The notes under the pieces were generated by a model. It saw only the letters and a list, made by a program, of their open reading frames with translations, did not search any database and was not told the origin of the DNA. A program made the translations under genes and the position numbers. From Cellulomonas pakistanensis (GTDB taxonomy: Bacteria; Actinomycetota; Actinomycetes; Actinomycetales; Cellulomonadaceae), in assembly GCF_016862755.1 (NCBI RefSeq), contig NZ_BONO01000028.1, forward strand, positions 1 to 59,543: 59,543 nt of DNA, in the 5' to 3' direction. Below are positions 39,600-48,066 of the stretch, piece by piece (position 1 is the first letter of the stretch; each line of letters begins with the position of its first letter).

Positions 39600-42500
39600 C
39601 GGCCCGGGGGTCCGGCGGCCGCGCGGGCCGGGCGCGGGGCGGCCGCCGCGCCGTCCTCGCCCGCCGCGCCGGTCGCCGCCGTGCCGGTCGCCGCAGCCGC
39701 GCCGCCCCCGCCGCCCGCCGCCCGCGCCGGGAGCCGGTCGACCGCCGCCGCCAGGTCGTCGTCCGCGCCCGCGTCCAGCAGCGCGGCGAGCCGCTCGGCC
39801 CCGAGCGCCGCGGCGAGCCCGGCGCGGGCGGCGGCCAGCGCGTCGGCCTCGACCCCGTACGTCACGGGCAGGTCCGGTGCGGTGACGGCACCGAGCAGCA
39901 GCGCCGCGTCCTCGGGCCGGTCCAGCCGGAGCAGCAGCGGCACGGCGTTCCGCAGCGCGGTGAGCAGGTGCGTCCGGTTGCCGGCGGGCGCCCAGTCGCG
40001 GGCGAGGGCGAGCAGCTCCTCGAGCGCCCCGGCGGGGTCGGGCCGGCGGGCGACCGCGGCGACGGTCGCGGCGCGGGCGACCCCGGACAGGTACCGGTCG
40101 CCCACGGCGTCGGCGAGCTCCCGGGCCTCCGCGAGCGCCGCCACCGCCGCGGCCGGGTCGCTCCCGGCGAGCACCTCGCCGTCGGTGAACGCCAGCCACG
40201 CCCGGTCGGACGGCGCCGCGAGGACGGGGTGCACCGCGCGGCGCAGCACGGCGAGCGCGGCCTCCGCGGCGATCGGGCGGTCTCGGTACGCCGCGACCAG
40301 CGCGGGGTAGGTGAGCCCGATGACCCGGTAGTGCGGGTCGGCGGCGTGCTGCGCCTCCGCGGCGATCCGGCCACCGAGCGCCACGGCGTCCTCGGTGCGG
40401 CCCTCGAACAGCGCGAGGTCGGCGAGCACCTCGAGCGCGTGCAGCCGGTCGGCCGCCTCCGCCGCGCCCGCGAGCGCCTGCTCCGCCCGGCGCGCGGCCC
40501 CGCCGCGGTGCCCCTGCAGCAGCGCGCGGGCCGCGAGCGCCGCGAGCACCGCCGGCGCGTCCTCGCGGCCGGGCACCGGCCAGGCGAGCACGTCGGTGCG
40601 CAGCACGTCGACGGCGTGCCGGTGCAGCGCCCGGGTCAGGCGCACGGCGAGGTCGGGGTCGTGGGTCGCCGCCCAGGCGTGCGCGACGCGCAGGTCGGGC
40701 AGCAGCTCGGTGAGGCGGGCGCGCGCCTCGGGCTCGCCGGGGCCGCGCAGCGCCCGGTCCGCGTCCCGCACGACGTCGAGCAGCACGGCCGCGTGCCGGG
40801 CGCGCACGCCGTCCGCGGGCGGGCCGATCACCGCGCGCACCGTCTGCAGCATCCGGTACCGCGTGCGCCCCCGGGCGTCGTCCCGGACCAGCAGCGAGGC
40901 CGCGGCGAGCTGCTCGGCGGTGCGGGCCGGGACGTCCAGCACCCGGGCGGCGAGGTCCGGGGCGCAGGCGGTCGCGAACACCGGCCAGCCCTCCAGCGCG
41001 CGGCGCGCGTCCCGGGTGAGCAGCTCCCGGGACCACGCCACGAGCGCGGCGAGCGAGCGGTGCCGCGCGGGCGCGTCCCGGCGCGGGAGCACCAGCGAGT
41101 CGAGCCGCGCGTCGAGCAGGTCGGCGACGTCCGCGACGCTCAGGGTCGCCGTGCGGGCGGCCGCCATCTCGACCGCGAGCGGCAGCCCGTCGAGGCGGGC
41201 GACGATGCGGGCGACGGGGTCCGGCGCCCCGACCGCCGCCTCCGGGGTCGGCGGTAACGCGCGACCGGCGGCCGCACGGGCGCGGTCCCGGAACAGCCGC
41301 GCCGCCGCGGATGCCGGGCCGACGGCGTCGAGCGGCTCCACCAGCAGCACGTGCTCCCCGGCGACGCCGAGCGGCGTGCGGCTCGTGGCGAGCAGGCGCA
41401 GCGGGCCGGGCTCGGACAGCAGCAGGTCGACGCACTCGGCGACCGCGCCGGCGACGTGCTCGCAGTTGTCCAGCAGCAGGACGACCGCTCGCGTCCCGGC
41501 CCGGGCGAGGGCCTGCGCGGGCGGGTCGTCCGGGTCGGCGTCCAGGGCGTGCGCGACGGCGGCGGGCACCGCCGCGGGGTCCCGCACCGCCCCGAGCTCG
41601 ACGAACCGGGGGACCAGCGGCGCGCCGACCCGGGCCGCGGCCTCCAGGGCCAGGCGGGTCTTGCCGACGCCGCCCGGGCCGACGAGCGTCACCAGCGGGC
41701 TCTCGCCCAGCAGGGCGCGCGCGGCGCGCAGCTCGTCCTCGCGGCCGACGAACGAGGTGCGCGGGCGCGGCAGGGCGGCGCGGGCCGGGGCGTCCGGCGG
41801 GCCGGCACCGGGCGTCGTGCGCGCCGCGCCGGTGCGGCGCGCGCCCGCCGGCGGGGCCGCGGAGGGTGGCGTGCCGGCCGCCGGCGGCGCTCCGGGCGTG
41901 GGGAGCGCGCCCGCGGCCGGGCGGACCCCGCCCGTGCGGCGCGGGCCCGTCGGCGCGCTGCGGCCGTCGGCCCGGACCGGCGCCGGCGGCTCCCCGGCGC
42001 GCGGCGGCGCCCCTGCCCCCGGCGGCTCCCCGGCGCGCGGCGTCCCCGCTCCCGGCGGCGCCCCGGCGCCCGGCGGCCGCCCGGCCGCGAGCGCCGCGGC
42101 GTGCGCGGTCCGCAGCTCGTGCGACGGCAGCAGCCCGATCTCGTCCAGCGCCGCGGCGGCCCGCAGGTAGGCGAGCACGGCCTCCCCGGGCCGGCCCTCG
42201 GCCGTGTGCGCGCGGACGAGCAGCGCCCACGCGCCCTCCCGGTACGGGTCGCCGTCCAGGGCACGCTCGGCGGCGTCCGCGGCGCGCTCCGCGTCGGTGT
42301 CGAGCAGGGCTCGGGCGAGCGCCTCGTGCGCGCTGCGCCGCGCGGTCTCCAGCCGCTCGGCCTCCGCCTGGACCTCGGGCAGGTCGGCCTCGCCGCCGAA
42401 CGCGGGGCCCCGCCACAGGGCGAGCGCGTCGGCGAGCACCTGCGCCCGGCTCGCGGGTTCGTCCCCGGCGGCGTCGGCGCGACCCCGCCCGGCGGACCGG

Positions 42501-42817
42501 GGCCGGGTGGCGGCGCGCACGGCCCGGTCGAACCGGTCCGCGTCGAGGTCCTGGGGGTCGAGGCGGTACCCGCCCGGCACCGCGCGCAGGTCGGCACCGA
42601 CGAGCGCGCGGATCCGCGAGGCGTGCGAGTGCAGGGTGTGCTCCGCGCTCGGCGGCGGGCCGGCCGGCCAGAGCGCGGCGATGAGCCGCTCGCGCGGGAC
42701 CAGGGCCCCCCGGTGCGCGAGCAGGACCGCGAGGAGCGCACGCTGGCGCGAGCCGCGGACCGGTTCGGCCCCCTCCGCGGTCACGAGCTCCACGGGCCCC
42801 AGCACCCCGTACCGCAT
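39581..42817 (-). CDS. AfsR/SARP-family regulator (BTAD, NB-ARC, TPR)
   Basis: 1078-residue transcription factor. An OmpR-type winged helix (residues 1-95, RYGVLGPVELVTAEGAEPV) and a BTAD domain (100-245) precede a Pro/Ala/Gly linker (247-350). An NTPase core follows with Walker A GPGGVGKT (380-387) and LLLDNCEHV, then helical TPR-like repeats to the end. Such proteins activate specialised metabolism or stress genes in response to nucleotide binding. The ATG at 42817 is chosen because the winged helix begins immediately. No biosynthetic cluster lies in the window, so its targets are unknown. Confidence 0.9.
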   Translation of the reverse strand: MRYGVLGPVELVTAEGAEPVRGSRQRALLAVLLAHRGALVPRERLIAALWPAGPPPSAEHTLHSHASRIRALVGADLRAVPGGYRLDPQDLDADRFDRAVRAATRPRSAGRGRADAAGDEPASRAQVLADALALWRGPAFGGEADLPEVQAEAERLETARRSAHEALARALLDTDAERAADAAERALDGDPYREGAWALLVRAHTAEGRPGEAVLAYLRAAAALDEIGLLPSHELRTAHAAALAAGRPPGAGAPPGAGTPRAGEPPGAGAPPRAGEPPAPVRADGRSAPTGPRRTGGVRPAAGALPTPGAPPAAGTPPSAAPPAGARRTGAARTTPGAGPPDAPARAALPRPRTSFVGREDELRAARALLGESPLVTLVGPGGVGKTRLALEAAARVGAPLVPRFVELGAVRDPAAVPAAVAHALDADPDDPPAQALARAGTRAVVLLLDNCEHVAGAVAECVDLLLSEPGPLRLLATSRTPLGVAGEHVLLVEPLDAVGPASAAARLFRDRARAAAGRALPPTPEAAVGAPDPVARIVARLDGLPLAVEMAAARTATLSVADVADLLDARLDSLVLPRRDAPARHRSLAALVAWSRELLTRDARRALEGWPVFATACAPDLAARVLDVPARTAEQLAAASLLVRDDARGRTRYRMLQTVRAVIGPPADGVRARHAAVLLDVVRDADRALRGPGEPEARARLTELLPDLRVAHAWAATHDPDLAVRLTRALHRHAVDVLRTDVLAWPVPGREDAPAVLAALAARALLQGHRGGAARRAEQALAGAAEAADRLHALEVLADLALFEGRTEDAVALGGRIAAEAQHAADPHYRVIGLTYPALVAAYRDRPIAAEAALAVLRRAVHPVLAAPSDRAWLAFTDGEVLAGSDPAAAVAALAEARELADAVGDRYLSGVARAATVAAVARRPDPAGALEELLALARDWAPAGNRTHLLTALRNAVPLLLRLDRPEDAALLLGAVTAPDLPVTYGVEADALAAARAGLAAALGAERLAALLDAGADDDLAAAVDRLPARAAGGGGGAAAATGTAATGAAGEDGAAAAPRPARAAAGPPGRQTRRR

Positions 42818-42928
42818 GGGCCGATGGTGGCCCGGCCGGGGCGGCGGGGGCAAGAGGGGCGCGGTAGCGGCCCCGCGGGTGCCGCCCGGCGACCGCCGCA
42901 CGACCCCCGCCCGCCCGCGCCCCGGGGG

Positions 42929-42934
42929 TAGCGT
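42929..42934 (+). promoter_or_regulatory. -10 element of M20 amidohydrolase gene
   Basis: TAGCGT about 42 bases before the ATG at 42976. The leader contains CGGAGGGA as ribosome binding site. Confidence 0.45.
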
Positions 42935-42975
42935 GCGCGAGGGACGCCACCCCGACCCGGAGGGACCACCGCCGC

Positions 42976-44274
42976 ATGGCACTCGACGCCGCCCCGACCA
43001 CCGACCGCACCCGCGCCGCGCGGGTGCTCGACGCGGCGGACACCCGCGACGCGCACTGGCGCGACCTCTACCGCGACCTGCACGCGCACCCCGAGCTGTC
43101 CGGCCGGGAGCACCGCACGGCCGCGGCGCTCGCGGCCGAGCTGCGCGCGTCGGGCCTCGACGTGACCGAGGGCGTCGGCGGGACCGGCGTGGTCGGCGTG
43201 CTCCGCAACGGCGACGGCCCGGTGGTCATGCTGCGTGCCGACATGGACGGCCTGCCGGTCCTCGAGGAGACCGGCCTGCCGTACCAGAGCCGGCACACGG
43301 ACGTGAACCCGGCGGGGGAGACCGTGGCCACCATGCACGCGTGCGGGCACGACATGCACGTGACGGCGCTCGCGGCCGCGGTCGACGCGCTCGCGGCCGC
43401 CCGGGACGCCTGGCGCGGGACCCTGCTCGTCGTCGGCCAGCCCGCCGAGGAGACGGCGACCGGCGCGAGCGCGATGCTCGCCGACGGGCTGTTCACCCGG
43501 TTCCCGAAGCCCGACGTCGCGCTCGGCCAGCACGTCGGCCCGCTGCCCGCCGGGGTCGCGAACCACTCCCGGGGCCTGCTCATGGCCGCGGCCGCGACCC
43601 TGGACGTGACGATCCACGGGCGCGGCGGCCACGGCTCCCGGCCGTTCGTCACCGTCGACCCGATCCTCACCGCGGCGTACGCGATCACCCGGCTGCAGAC
43701 GATCGCTGCGCGCGAGACCGCGCCCGAGGACCCGCTGGTCGTCACCGTCGGCACCTTCCACGCCGGCACGAAGTCGAACATCATCCCGGACACCGCGACG
43801 TTCACCGTGAACCTGCGGGCGCGGTCCGACGCGTCGATGACGCGGGCCGTCGCCGCGGTCGAGCGGATCGTCGGCGCCGAGGCCGCGGCCGCGGGCTGCC
43901 CGCAGCCGCCCACGATCACGATGCGCGAGAACCCGCCGGCCACCGTCAACACCGCCGAGGTCGTCGACCGGGTGATGGCCGCGCAGCAGGCGGTGATGCC
44001 CGGGGGCGCGGTGCGGACCGCCGAGCCGCTCATGGGCTCCGAGGACTTCTCCGAGTACGGGCTGCCGAGGGGCCGGTACGCGGGCGACCCGGTGCCGTAC
44101 GCGTTCTGGTTCTGGGGCGGCATGGACCCCGCGCTGTTCCCCGACGGCTACGTCTCCGGGTTCTCCGCGGCCGTCCCGGGCAACCACACCGCGCAGTTCG
44201 CGCCGCTCGACGAGCCGACGATCGCCGCGGGCCGGCGGCTGCTGGTGGCCGCCGCGCTGGAGTTCCTCGCCTGA
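42976..44274 (+). CDS. M20D family amidohydrolase
   Basis: 432-residue metal-dependent aminoacylase/carboxypeptidase of the hippurate/IAA-amino-acid hydrolase group. Metal ligands are in MHACGHDMHV (H121, C123, H125), with catalytic and ligand glutamates E158/E159 in GQPAEETATGA. The lid domain has IHGRGGHGSRPF, and MGSEDFSEYG supplies a late ligand region. It probably hydrolyses N-acyl amino acids in the cytoplasm, substrate unknown. GGAGGGA lies about 11 bases before the ATG. The SpoU gene follows 13 bp downstream. Confidence 0.92.
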   Translation: MALDAAPTTDRTRAARVLDAADTRDAHWRDLYRDLHAHPELSGREHRTAAALAAELRASGLDVTEGVGGTGVVGVLRNGDGPVVMLRADMDGLPVLEETGLPYQSRHTDVNPAGETVATMHACGHDMHVTALAAAVDALAAARDAWRGTLLVVGQPAEETATGASAMLADGLFTRFPKPDVALGQHVGPLPAGVANHSRGLLMAAAATLDVTIHGRGGHGSRPFVTVDPILTAAYAITRLQTIAARETAPEDPLVVTVGTFHAGTKSNIIPDTATFTVNLRARSDASMTRAVAAVERIVGAEAAAAGCPQPPTITMRENPPATVNTAEVVDRVMAAQQAVMPGGAVRTAEPLMGSEDFSEYGLPRGRYAGDPVPYAFWFWGGMDPALFPDGYVSGFSAAVPGNHTAQFAPLDEPTIAAGRRLLVAAALEFLA

Positions 44275-44287
44275 CCGCCGCCGGGGG

Positions 44288-45130
44288 ATGATGTCCGGCG
44301 TGCCCGCGCTCGACATCGTCCACCTGACCGACCCCGACGACGAGCGGCTCGCCGACTACGTCTCGCTGACCGACGTCGCGCTGCGCTCCCGGCACGAGCC
44401 CGAGAAGGGCCTGTACATCGCGGAGAGCTCGACGGTGCTCGGGCGGGCGCTCGCCGCGGGGCACCGGCCGCGGTCGGTGCTGGTGTCGCCGCGCTGGCTG
44501 CCGGACCTCACGTCGATGCTCGAGGCCCGGGACCCGGCCGGGGAGCCCGTGCGCGTGTACGTCGCGGAGTCGCCCGTGCTGGAGGCGATCACCGGCTTCC
44601 ACGTGCACCGCGGGGCGCTCGCGGCCATGCACCGCCCGCCGCTGCCGTCCGTCGCGGAGGTCATCGCCGGGGCGCGGCGGGTCGCGGTGCTGGAGGACGT
44701 CGTCGACCACACGAACGTCGGCGCGGCCTTCCGGTCGGCGGCGGCCATCGGCGTCGACGCCGTGCTCGTCACCCCGCGGTGCGCCGACCCGCTCTACCGC
44801 CGGTCGGTGCGGGTGTCGATGGGCACGGTGTTCCAGGTGCCGTGGACCCGGGTGGACCCGTGGCCCGGCGGCGTCGAGCTGCTGCGCGCCGCCGGGTTCG
44901 TCACCGCGGCGCTGGCGCTGTCCGACGACTCGGTGAGCCTGGACGCGCTGGAGGCCGACCCGCCGGAGCGGCTGGCGCTGGTGCTCGGGGCGGAGGGCGA
45001 CGGGCTGAAGCCGGCGACGATCGCCGCGGCGGACGTGACCGTGCGGATCCCGATGGCGGGCGGGGTGGACTCGCTCAACGTGGCGGCGGCGGGCGCGGTC
45101 GCGTTCTGGGCGACGCGCGTGCGGGACTGA
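44288..45130 (+). CDS. TrmH/SpoU family RNA 2'-O-methyltransferase
   Basis: 280-residue SPOUT-class enzyme. An N-terminal RNA-binding part (EPEKGLYIAESSTVLGRALA) precedes the knotted domain. Motif 1 is DHTNVGAAFRSAAA (Asn, Arg), motif 2 is LVLGAEGDGL, motif 3 is RIPMAGGVDSLNVAAAGAVA. These enzymes methylate ribose in tRNA or rRNA; which nucleotide cannot be told. ATG at 44288, with a second ATG one codon on. It ends near a long palindrome shared with the convergent response-regulator gene. Confidence 0.9.
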   Translation: MMSGVPALDIVHLTDPDDERLADYVSLTDVALRSRHEPEKGLYIAESSTVLGRALAAGHRPRSVLVSPRWLPDLTSMLEARDPAGEPVRVYVAESPVLEAITGFHVHRGALAAMHRPPLPSVAEVIAGARRVAVLEDVVDHTNVGAAFRSAAAIGVDAVLVTPRCADPLYRRSVRVSMGTVFQVPWTRVDPWPGGVELLRAAGFVTAALALSDDSVSLDALEADPPERLALVLGAEGDGLKPATIAAADVTVRIPMAGGVDSLNVAAAGAVAFWATRVRD

Positions 45131-45148
45131 GGCCGGGGCGGCGTTCGC

Positions 45149-45216
45149 CGAGATAGGGCCTCCGCGCCGAGGTAGGACCATCGGTGGTCCTACCTCGACG
45201 GCGCGGACCTATCTCG
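45149..45216. terminator. Interrupted palindrome between convergent genes
   Basis: Three collinear stems: CGAGATAGG (45149-45157) with 45208-45216; CCGCGCCG (45162-45169) with CGGCGCGG (45199-45206); AGGTAGGACCA (45170-45180) with its complement at 45185-45195, closing on a TCGG tetraloop. It lies between the stops at 45130 and 45238. Bidirectional terminator position; CGAG-ended set. Confidence 0.8.
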
Positions 45217-45237
45217 ACGCGGACACCCGGCCCGGGC

Positions 45238-45948
45238 TCAGCCGCGGCGGCGGGACTCGTGCGCCGCGATCGCCAGCTGCACCCGGTTCTCCAGCCCGAG
45301 GCGGCCCAGCGCGCTGGACAGGTGCGTCTTCACGCTGCCGACCGACAGGTACAGCCGCGCGCCGATCTCGGCGTTCGACAGCCCGTCCGCCACGGCCAGC
45401 GCCACCTCGCGCTCCCGGTCGGTGAGCCCGTCGAGCGGGTCCGGGCCGGCCGCAGCGGGCTCCGGTTCGGCGCGCACGTGCTCCAGGAGCTGGGCCAGCA
45501 CCGCGGGCGACATCGCGGGCTCGCCGGCCGCCGCGGCCAGCACCGCGGCGACGATCTGCTCCGGCGGGGTGTGCTTGAGCAGGAACCCGGCGGCCCCGGC
45601 GCGGAGCGCGGCCAGCACGAGCGCGTCGGCGCGGAAGGTCGTGAGGACCACGACGGCCGGCGGCGACGCGAACCGCTCCCGGACGGCGCGCAGCGCGGCG
45701 ACGCCGTCCACGCGCGGCATCCGGACGTCGAGCAGCACCACGTCGGGCCGTGCATCCTCCACGGCCGCCACGACCTCGTCGCCGTCGCCCGCCTCGCCGA
45801 CGACCTCGAGTGCGGGGTGCCCCGCGAGCATCAGCCGCAGCCCGGCACGGACCAGCGGGTCGTCGTCGACGAGCAGGACGCGCGCCGCCGCGGCCGCCGG
45901 CCCCGCGCCCGCCGGCCCCGCGCCCGCCGGCCCCGGCCCCGCCGTCAC
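45238..45948 (-). CDS. NarL/LuxR-family response regulator
   Basis: 236-residue regulator with an Ala/Gly/Pro N-terminal stretch (about 22 residues). The receiver has acidic pocket D28-D30 (LLVDDDPLVR) and phospho-acceptor D74 in DVVLLDVRMPR. The LuxR HTH is LTDREREVALAVADGLSNAE then LYLSVGSVKTHLSSALGRLG. The GTG start at 45948 overlaps the kinase stop (GTGA), so kinase and regulator are made together. It is likely to bind the palindrome at 47215-47247 upstream of its own operon and the ABC exporter. Confidence 0.93.
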   Translation of the reverse strand: MTAGPGPAGAGPAGAGPAAAAARVLLVDDDPLVRAGLRLMLAGHPALEVVGEAGDGDEVVAAVEDARPDVVLLDVRMPRVDGVAALRAVRERFASPPAVVVLTTFRADALVLAALRAGAAGFLLKHTPPEQIVAAVLAAAAGEPAMSPAVLAQLLEHVRAEPEPAAAGPDPLDGLTDREREVALAVADGLSNAEIGARLYLSVGSVKTHLSSALGRLGLENRVQLAIAAHESRRRG

Positions 45949-47156
45949 CGCGCCGCCCGCGGCAGGTCGGCCCGCACCCGGAACCGACCGCCGTCGACGC
46001 CGTGCACGAGCGTGCCGCCGTCGAGGCGGACCCGCTCCGCGAGGCCGACCAGGCCGTTCCCGCCGCGTGGCAGGTCGGCGTCGGTGACCCCGACCGGGAC
46101 GGCGTTCTCGACCTCGACCCGGACGCGCGCGCCCTCGCCGCCCGACACCCGCACCCGGACCGGTGCCCGCGGGGCGTGCTTCCGCGCGTTGGTCAGGGAC
46201 TCCTGCACGACGCGGTAGACGGTCCGCTCCGTGGTCTCGCGCAGCCCGGCGGCCGACACGTCGACGACGAGGTCCACCTGCTGGCCCGCCTCGGCCGCCT
46301 CCGCCGCGAGCCGGCCGAGGTCGTCGAGGCGGGGCTGCGGCCGCCCCGTCGCCAGGTCGTCCTCCGCGCGCAGCAGCAGGAGCAGCTCGCGGAGGTCCTC
46401 GACGGCGAGGTGGGCGTTCTCCCGGATCACGCGGGCCGCGTCCCGGACCTCCGCGGTGCTCGGCGCGGCGGGGGACCCCGCGCGGAACTCCAGGGCGCCG
46501 GCGTGCACGGACAGCAGCGAGATCCGGTGCGCGAGCACGTCGTGCATCTCCCGCGCGATCCGCTCGCGCTCCTCGTGCCGGGTGGCGGTCAGCTGCGCCT
46601 CGTACCGCTCGCGGTCCCGTGCGGCGGCCTCGCGGAGCCCCTCGATGACCAGCCGGCGGGACCGGCCGAGCAGACCGAGCGTGACCGCCAGCGCGTACAG
46701 CAGCGGGATCACGACGGCGTAGACGAGCCACGACATGCCGGGCAGCGGGAACAGGTGGTGGTACGGCAGCCCGGTGGCGACGTGCAGCACGGCCACCGCC
46801 ACCGCGGCGCGGGGCCGCCCGAGCTGCGCCGCCCGGTACACCGCGAACGGCCCGGCCAGGCCGCCCGACAGCGACAGGGCCGCGGGCACCACCAGCAGCA
46901 GCGCGACCGTGACGGGGAACCGCCGGGCCCACCACAGCGCGAGGCAGGCGAACCCGCCGAGCGCGACGTCGAGCGGCCAGAACCACGCCGGGATCTGGTC
47001 CGGCCGGCCGCCCGCGACCGAGGCGAGCCAGGACAGCGTGAGCAGGCCGTTCACGAGGCCGTCGCTCACCCACTCGCCGGGGGTCCGCGGCCGCGCGAAC
47101 GGGGACACGCGCCGCCACCCGGCCGGCGCCGTCGCCCGTCCCGCGTCGTCGGTCAC
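45945..47156 (-). CDS. Sensor histidine kinase (HisKA_3 type)
   Basis: 403-residue membrane kinase. About four to five N-terminal helices with short loops (residues 35-165) form a sensor without a large extracellular domain. The dimerisation/phospho-acceptor motif is ERERIAREMHDVLAHRISLL with H205. The ATPase domain has VVQESLTNARKHAP and GNGLVGLAERVRLDGG. Intramembrane-sensing kinases like this often monitor envelope stress or antibiotics and act with adjacent ABC exporters. The GTG at 47156 follows TACGAT by 6 nt, suggesting leaderless translation. Confidence 0.92.
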   Translation of the reverse strand: MTDDAGRATAPAGWRRVSPFARPRTPGEWVSDGLVNGLLTLSWLASVAGGRPDQIPAWFWPLDVALGGFACLALWWARRFPVTVALLLVVPAALSLSGGLAGPFAVYRAAQLGRPRAAVAVAVLHVATGLPYHHLFPLPGMSWLVYAVVIPLLYALAVTLGLLGRSRRLVIEGLREAAARDRERYEAQLTATRHEERERIAREMHDVLAHRISLLSVHAGALEFRAGSPAAPSTAEVRDAARVIRENAHLAVEDLRELLLLLRAEDDLATGRPQPRLDDLGRLAAEAAEAGQQVDLVVDVSAAGLRETTERTVYRVVQESLTNARKHAPRAPVRVRVSGGEGARVRVEVENAVPVGVTDADLPRGGNGLVGLAERVRLDGGTLVHGVDGGRFRVRADLPRAAR

Positions 47157-47162
47157 CTGCCG

Positions 47163-47168
47163 ATCGTA
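47163..47168 (-). promoter_or_regulatory. -10 of leaderless kinase gene
   Basis: TACGAT on the minus strand, 6 nt before the GTG at 47156. Confidence 0.55.
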
Positions 47169-47214
47169 GGAGGCGACCACGCCGGCCGGGCCGCCCGGGC
47201 GCCGAGGACCGGCC

Positions 47215-47247
47215 GATCGGCCGACCCCTCTGGCCGGTCGGCCGATC
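47215..47247. promoter_or_regulatory. Palindromic operator candidate between kinase and ABC genes
   Basis: Perfect 12-bp arms GATCGGCCGACC (47215-47226) and GGTCGGCCGATC (47236-47247) with a 9-bp spacer. It is centred between divergent starts at 47156 and 47281, an expected position for a response-regulator dimer controlling both the kinase operon and the exporter. Confidence 0.55.
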
Positions 47248-47280
47248 CGCGTCCGCGCACCGGCGGCGGAGGCTGGCGGC

Positions 47281-48066
47281 ATGGACGACAGGGAGACGAC
47301 GACGCCGGCGCCCGCGCTCGAGCTGCGCGGGCTGCGCCGGACGTTCGGGGACAAGGTGGCGGTCGACGACATGGACCTGGTGGTGCCCGCCGGGTCGTTC
47401 TACGGGGTCGTCGGGCCGAACGGGGCGGGCAAGACCACGGCGCTGTCGATGGCGGTCGGCCTGCTGCGGCCGTCGGCGGGGGTGGCGCGGGTCGACGGCG
47501 TCGACGTGTGGGCGGACCCGGTCGAGGCGAAGCGCCGCCTCGGGGTGCTGCCCGACGGGCTGGCGCTGCCCGAGCGGCTGACCGGCGGCGAGCTGCTGAC
47601 CTACTGGGGTCGGTTCCGCCGGATGCCGCGCGACGTCGTGGCGGCGCGGTCGGCCGAGCTGCTGCGGGTGCTCGAGCTGGAGGAGGCCGAGCAGCTCGGC
47701 ACGCTGGTGGGGGAGTACTCCACCGGGATGCGGAAGAAGATCGGGCTCGCGACGGCGCTGCTGCACACCCCGCGCGTGCTGGTGCTCGACGAGCCGTACG
47801 AGGCGGTGGACCCGGTGTCCGCCCGGGTGCTCACCCGGATCCTGCGGCGGTTCACCGCCGCCGGCGGCTCGGTCGTGGTGTCGAGCCACGTGATGTCGCT
47901 GGTCGAGCAGCTCTGCGACCGGGTGGCGATCGTGGTGCGCGGCCGGGTCGAGGCCGCGGGCACCCTCGACGAGGTGCGGGCGGGCGCGGCGCTCGAGGAC
48001 CGGTTCGTCGCGCTGGTCGGCGAGCCCGAGGTGCGGGAGGAGGAGCTGGCGTGGATCGCGGGATGA
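47281..48066 (+). CDS. ABC transporter ATP-binding protein (ABC-2 type exporter)
   Basis: 261-residue ATPase. Walker A is VGPNGAGKTTALS, the signature is EYSTGMRKKIGLATALL, and Walker B is RVLVLDEPYEAVDP, followed by the switch His in VVSSHVMSLVEQL. The signature deviates from LSGGQ (YSTGM), as common in exporter ATPases of this group. It is divergent from the two-component system and probably regulated by it. The stop overlaps the permease start (ATGA at 48063-48066). Confidence 0.93.
   Translation: MDDRETTTPAPALELRGLRRTFGDKVAVDDMDLVVPAGSFYGVVGPNGAGKTTALSMAVGLLRPSAGVARVDGVDVWADPVEAKRRLGVLPDGLALPERLTGGELLTYWGRFRRMPRDVVAARSAELLRVLELEEAEQLGTLVGEYSTGMRKKIGLATALLHTPRVLVLDEPYEAVDPVSARVLTRILRRFTAAGGSVVVSSHVMSLVEQLCDRVAIVVRGRVEAAGTLDEVRAGAALEDRFVALVGEPEVREEELAWIAG

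Noticed and set aside
45149..45216. tRNA-like cloverleaf
   Set aside because: The fold is a single interrupted hairpin with a TCGG loop; no anticodon arm, no T-loop consensus, no CCA context.
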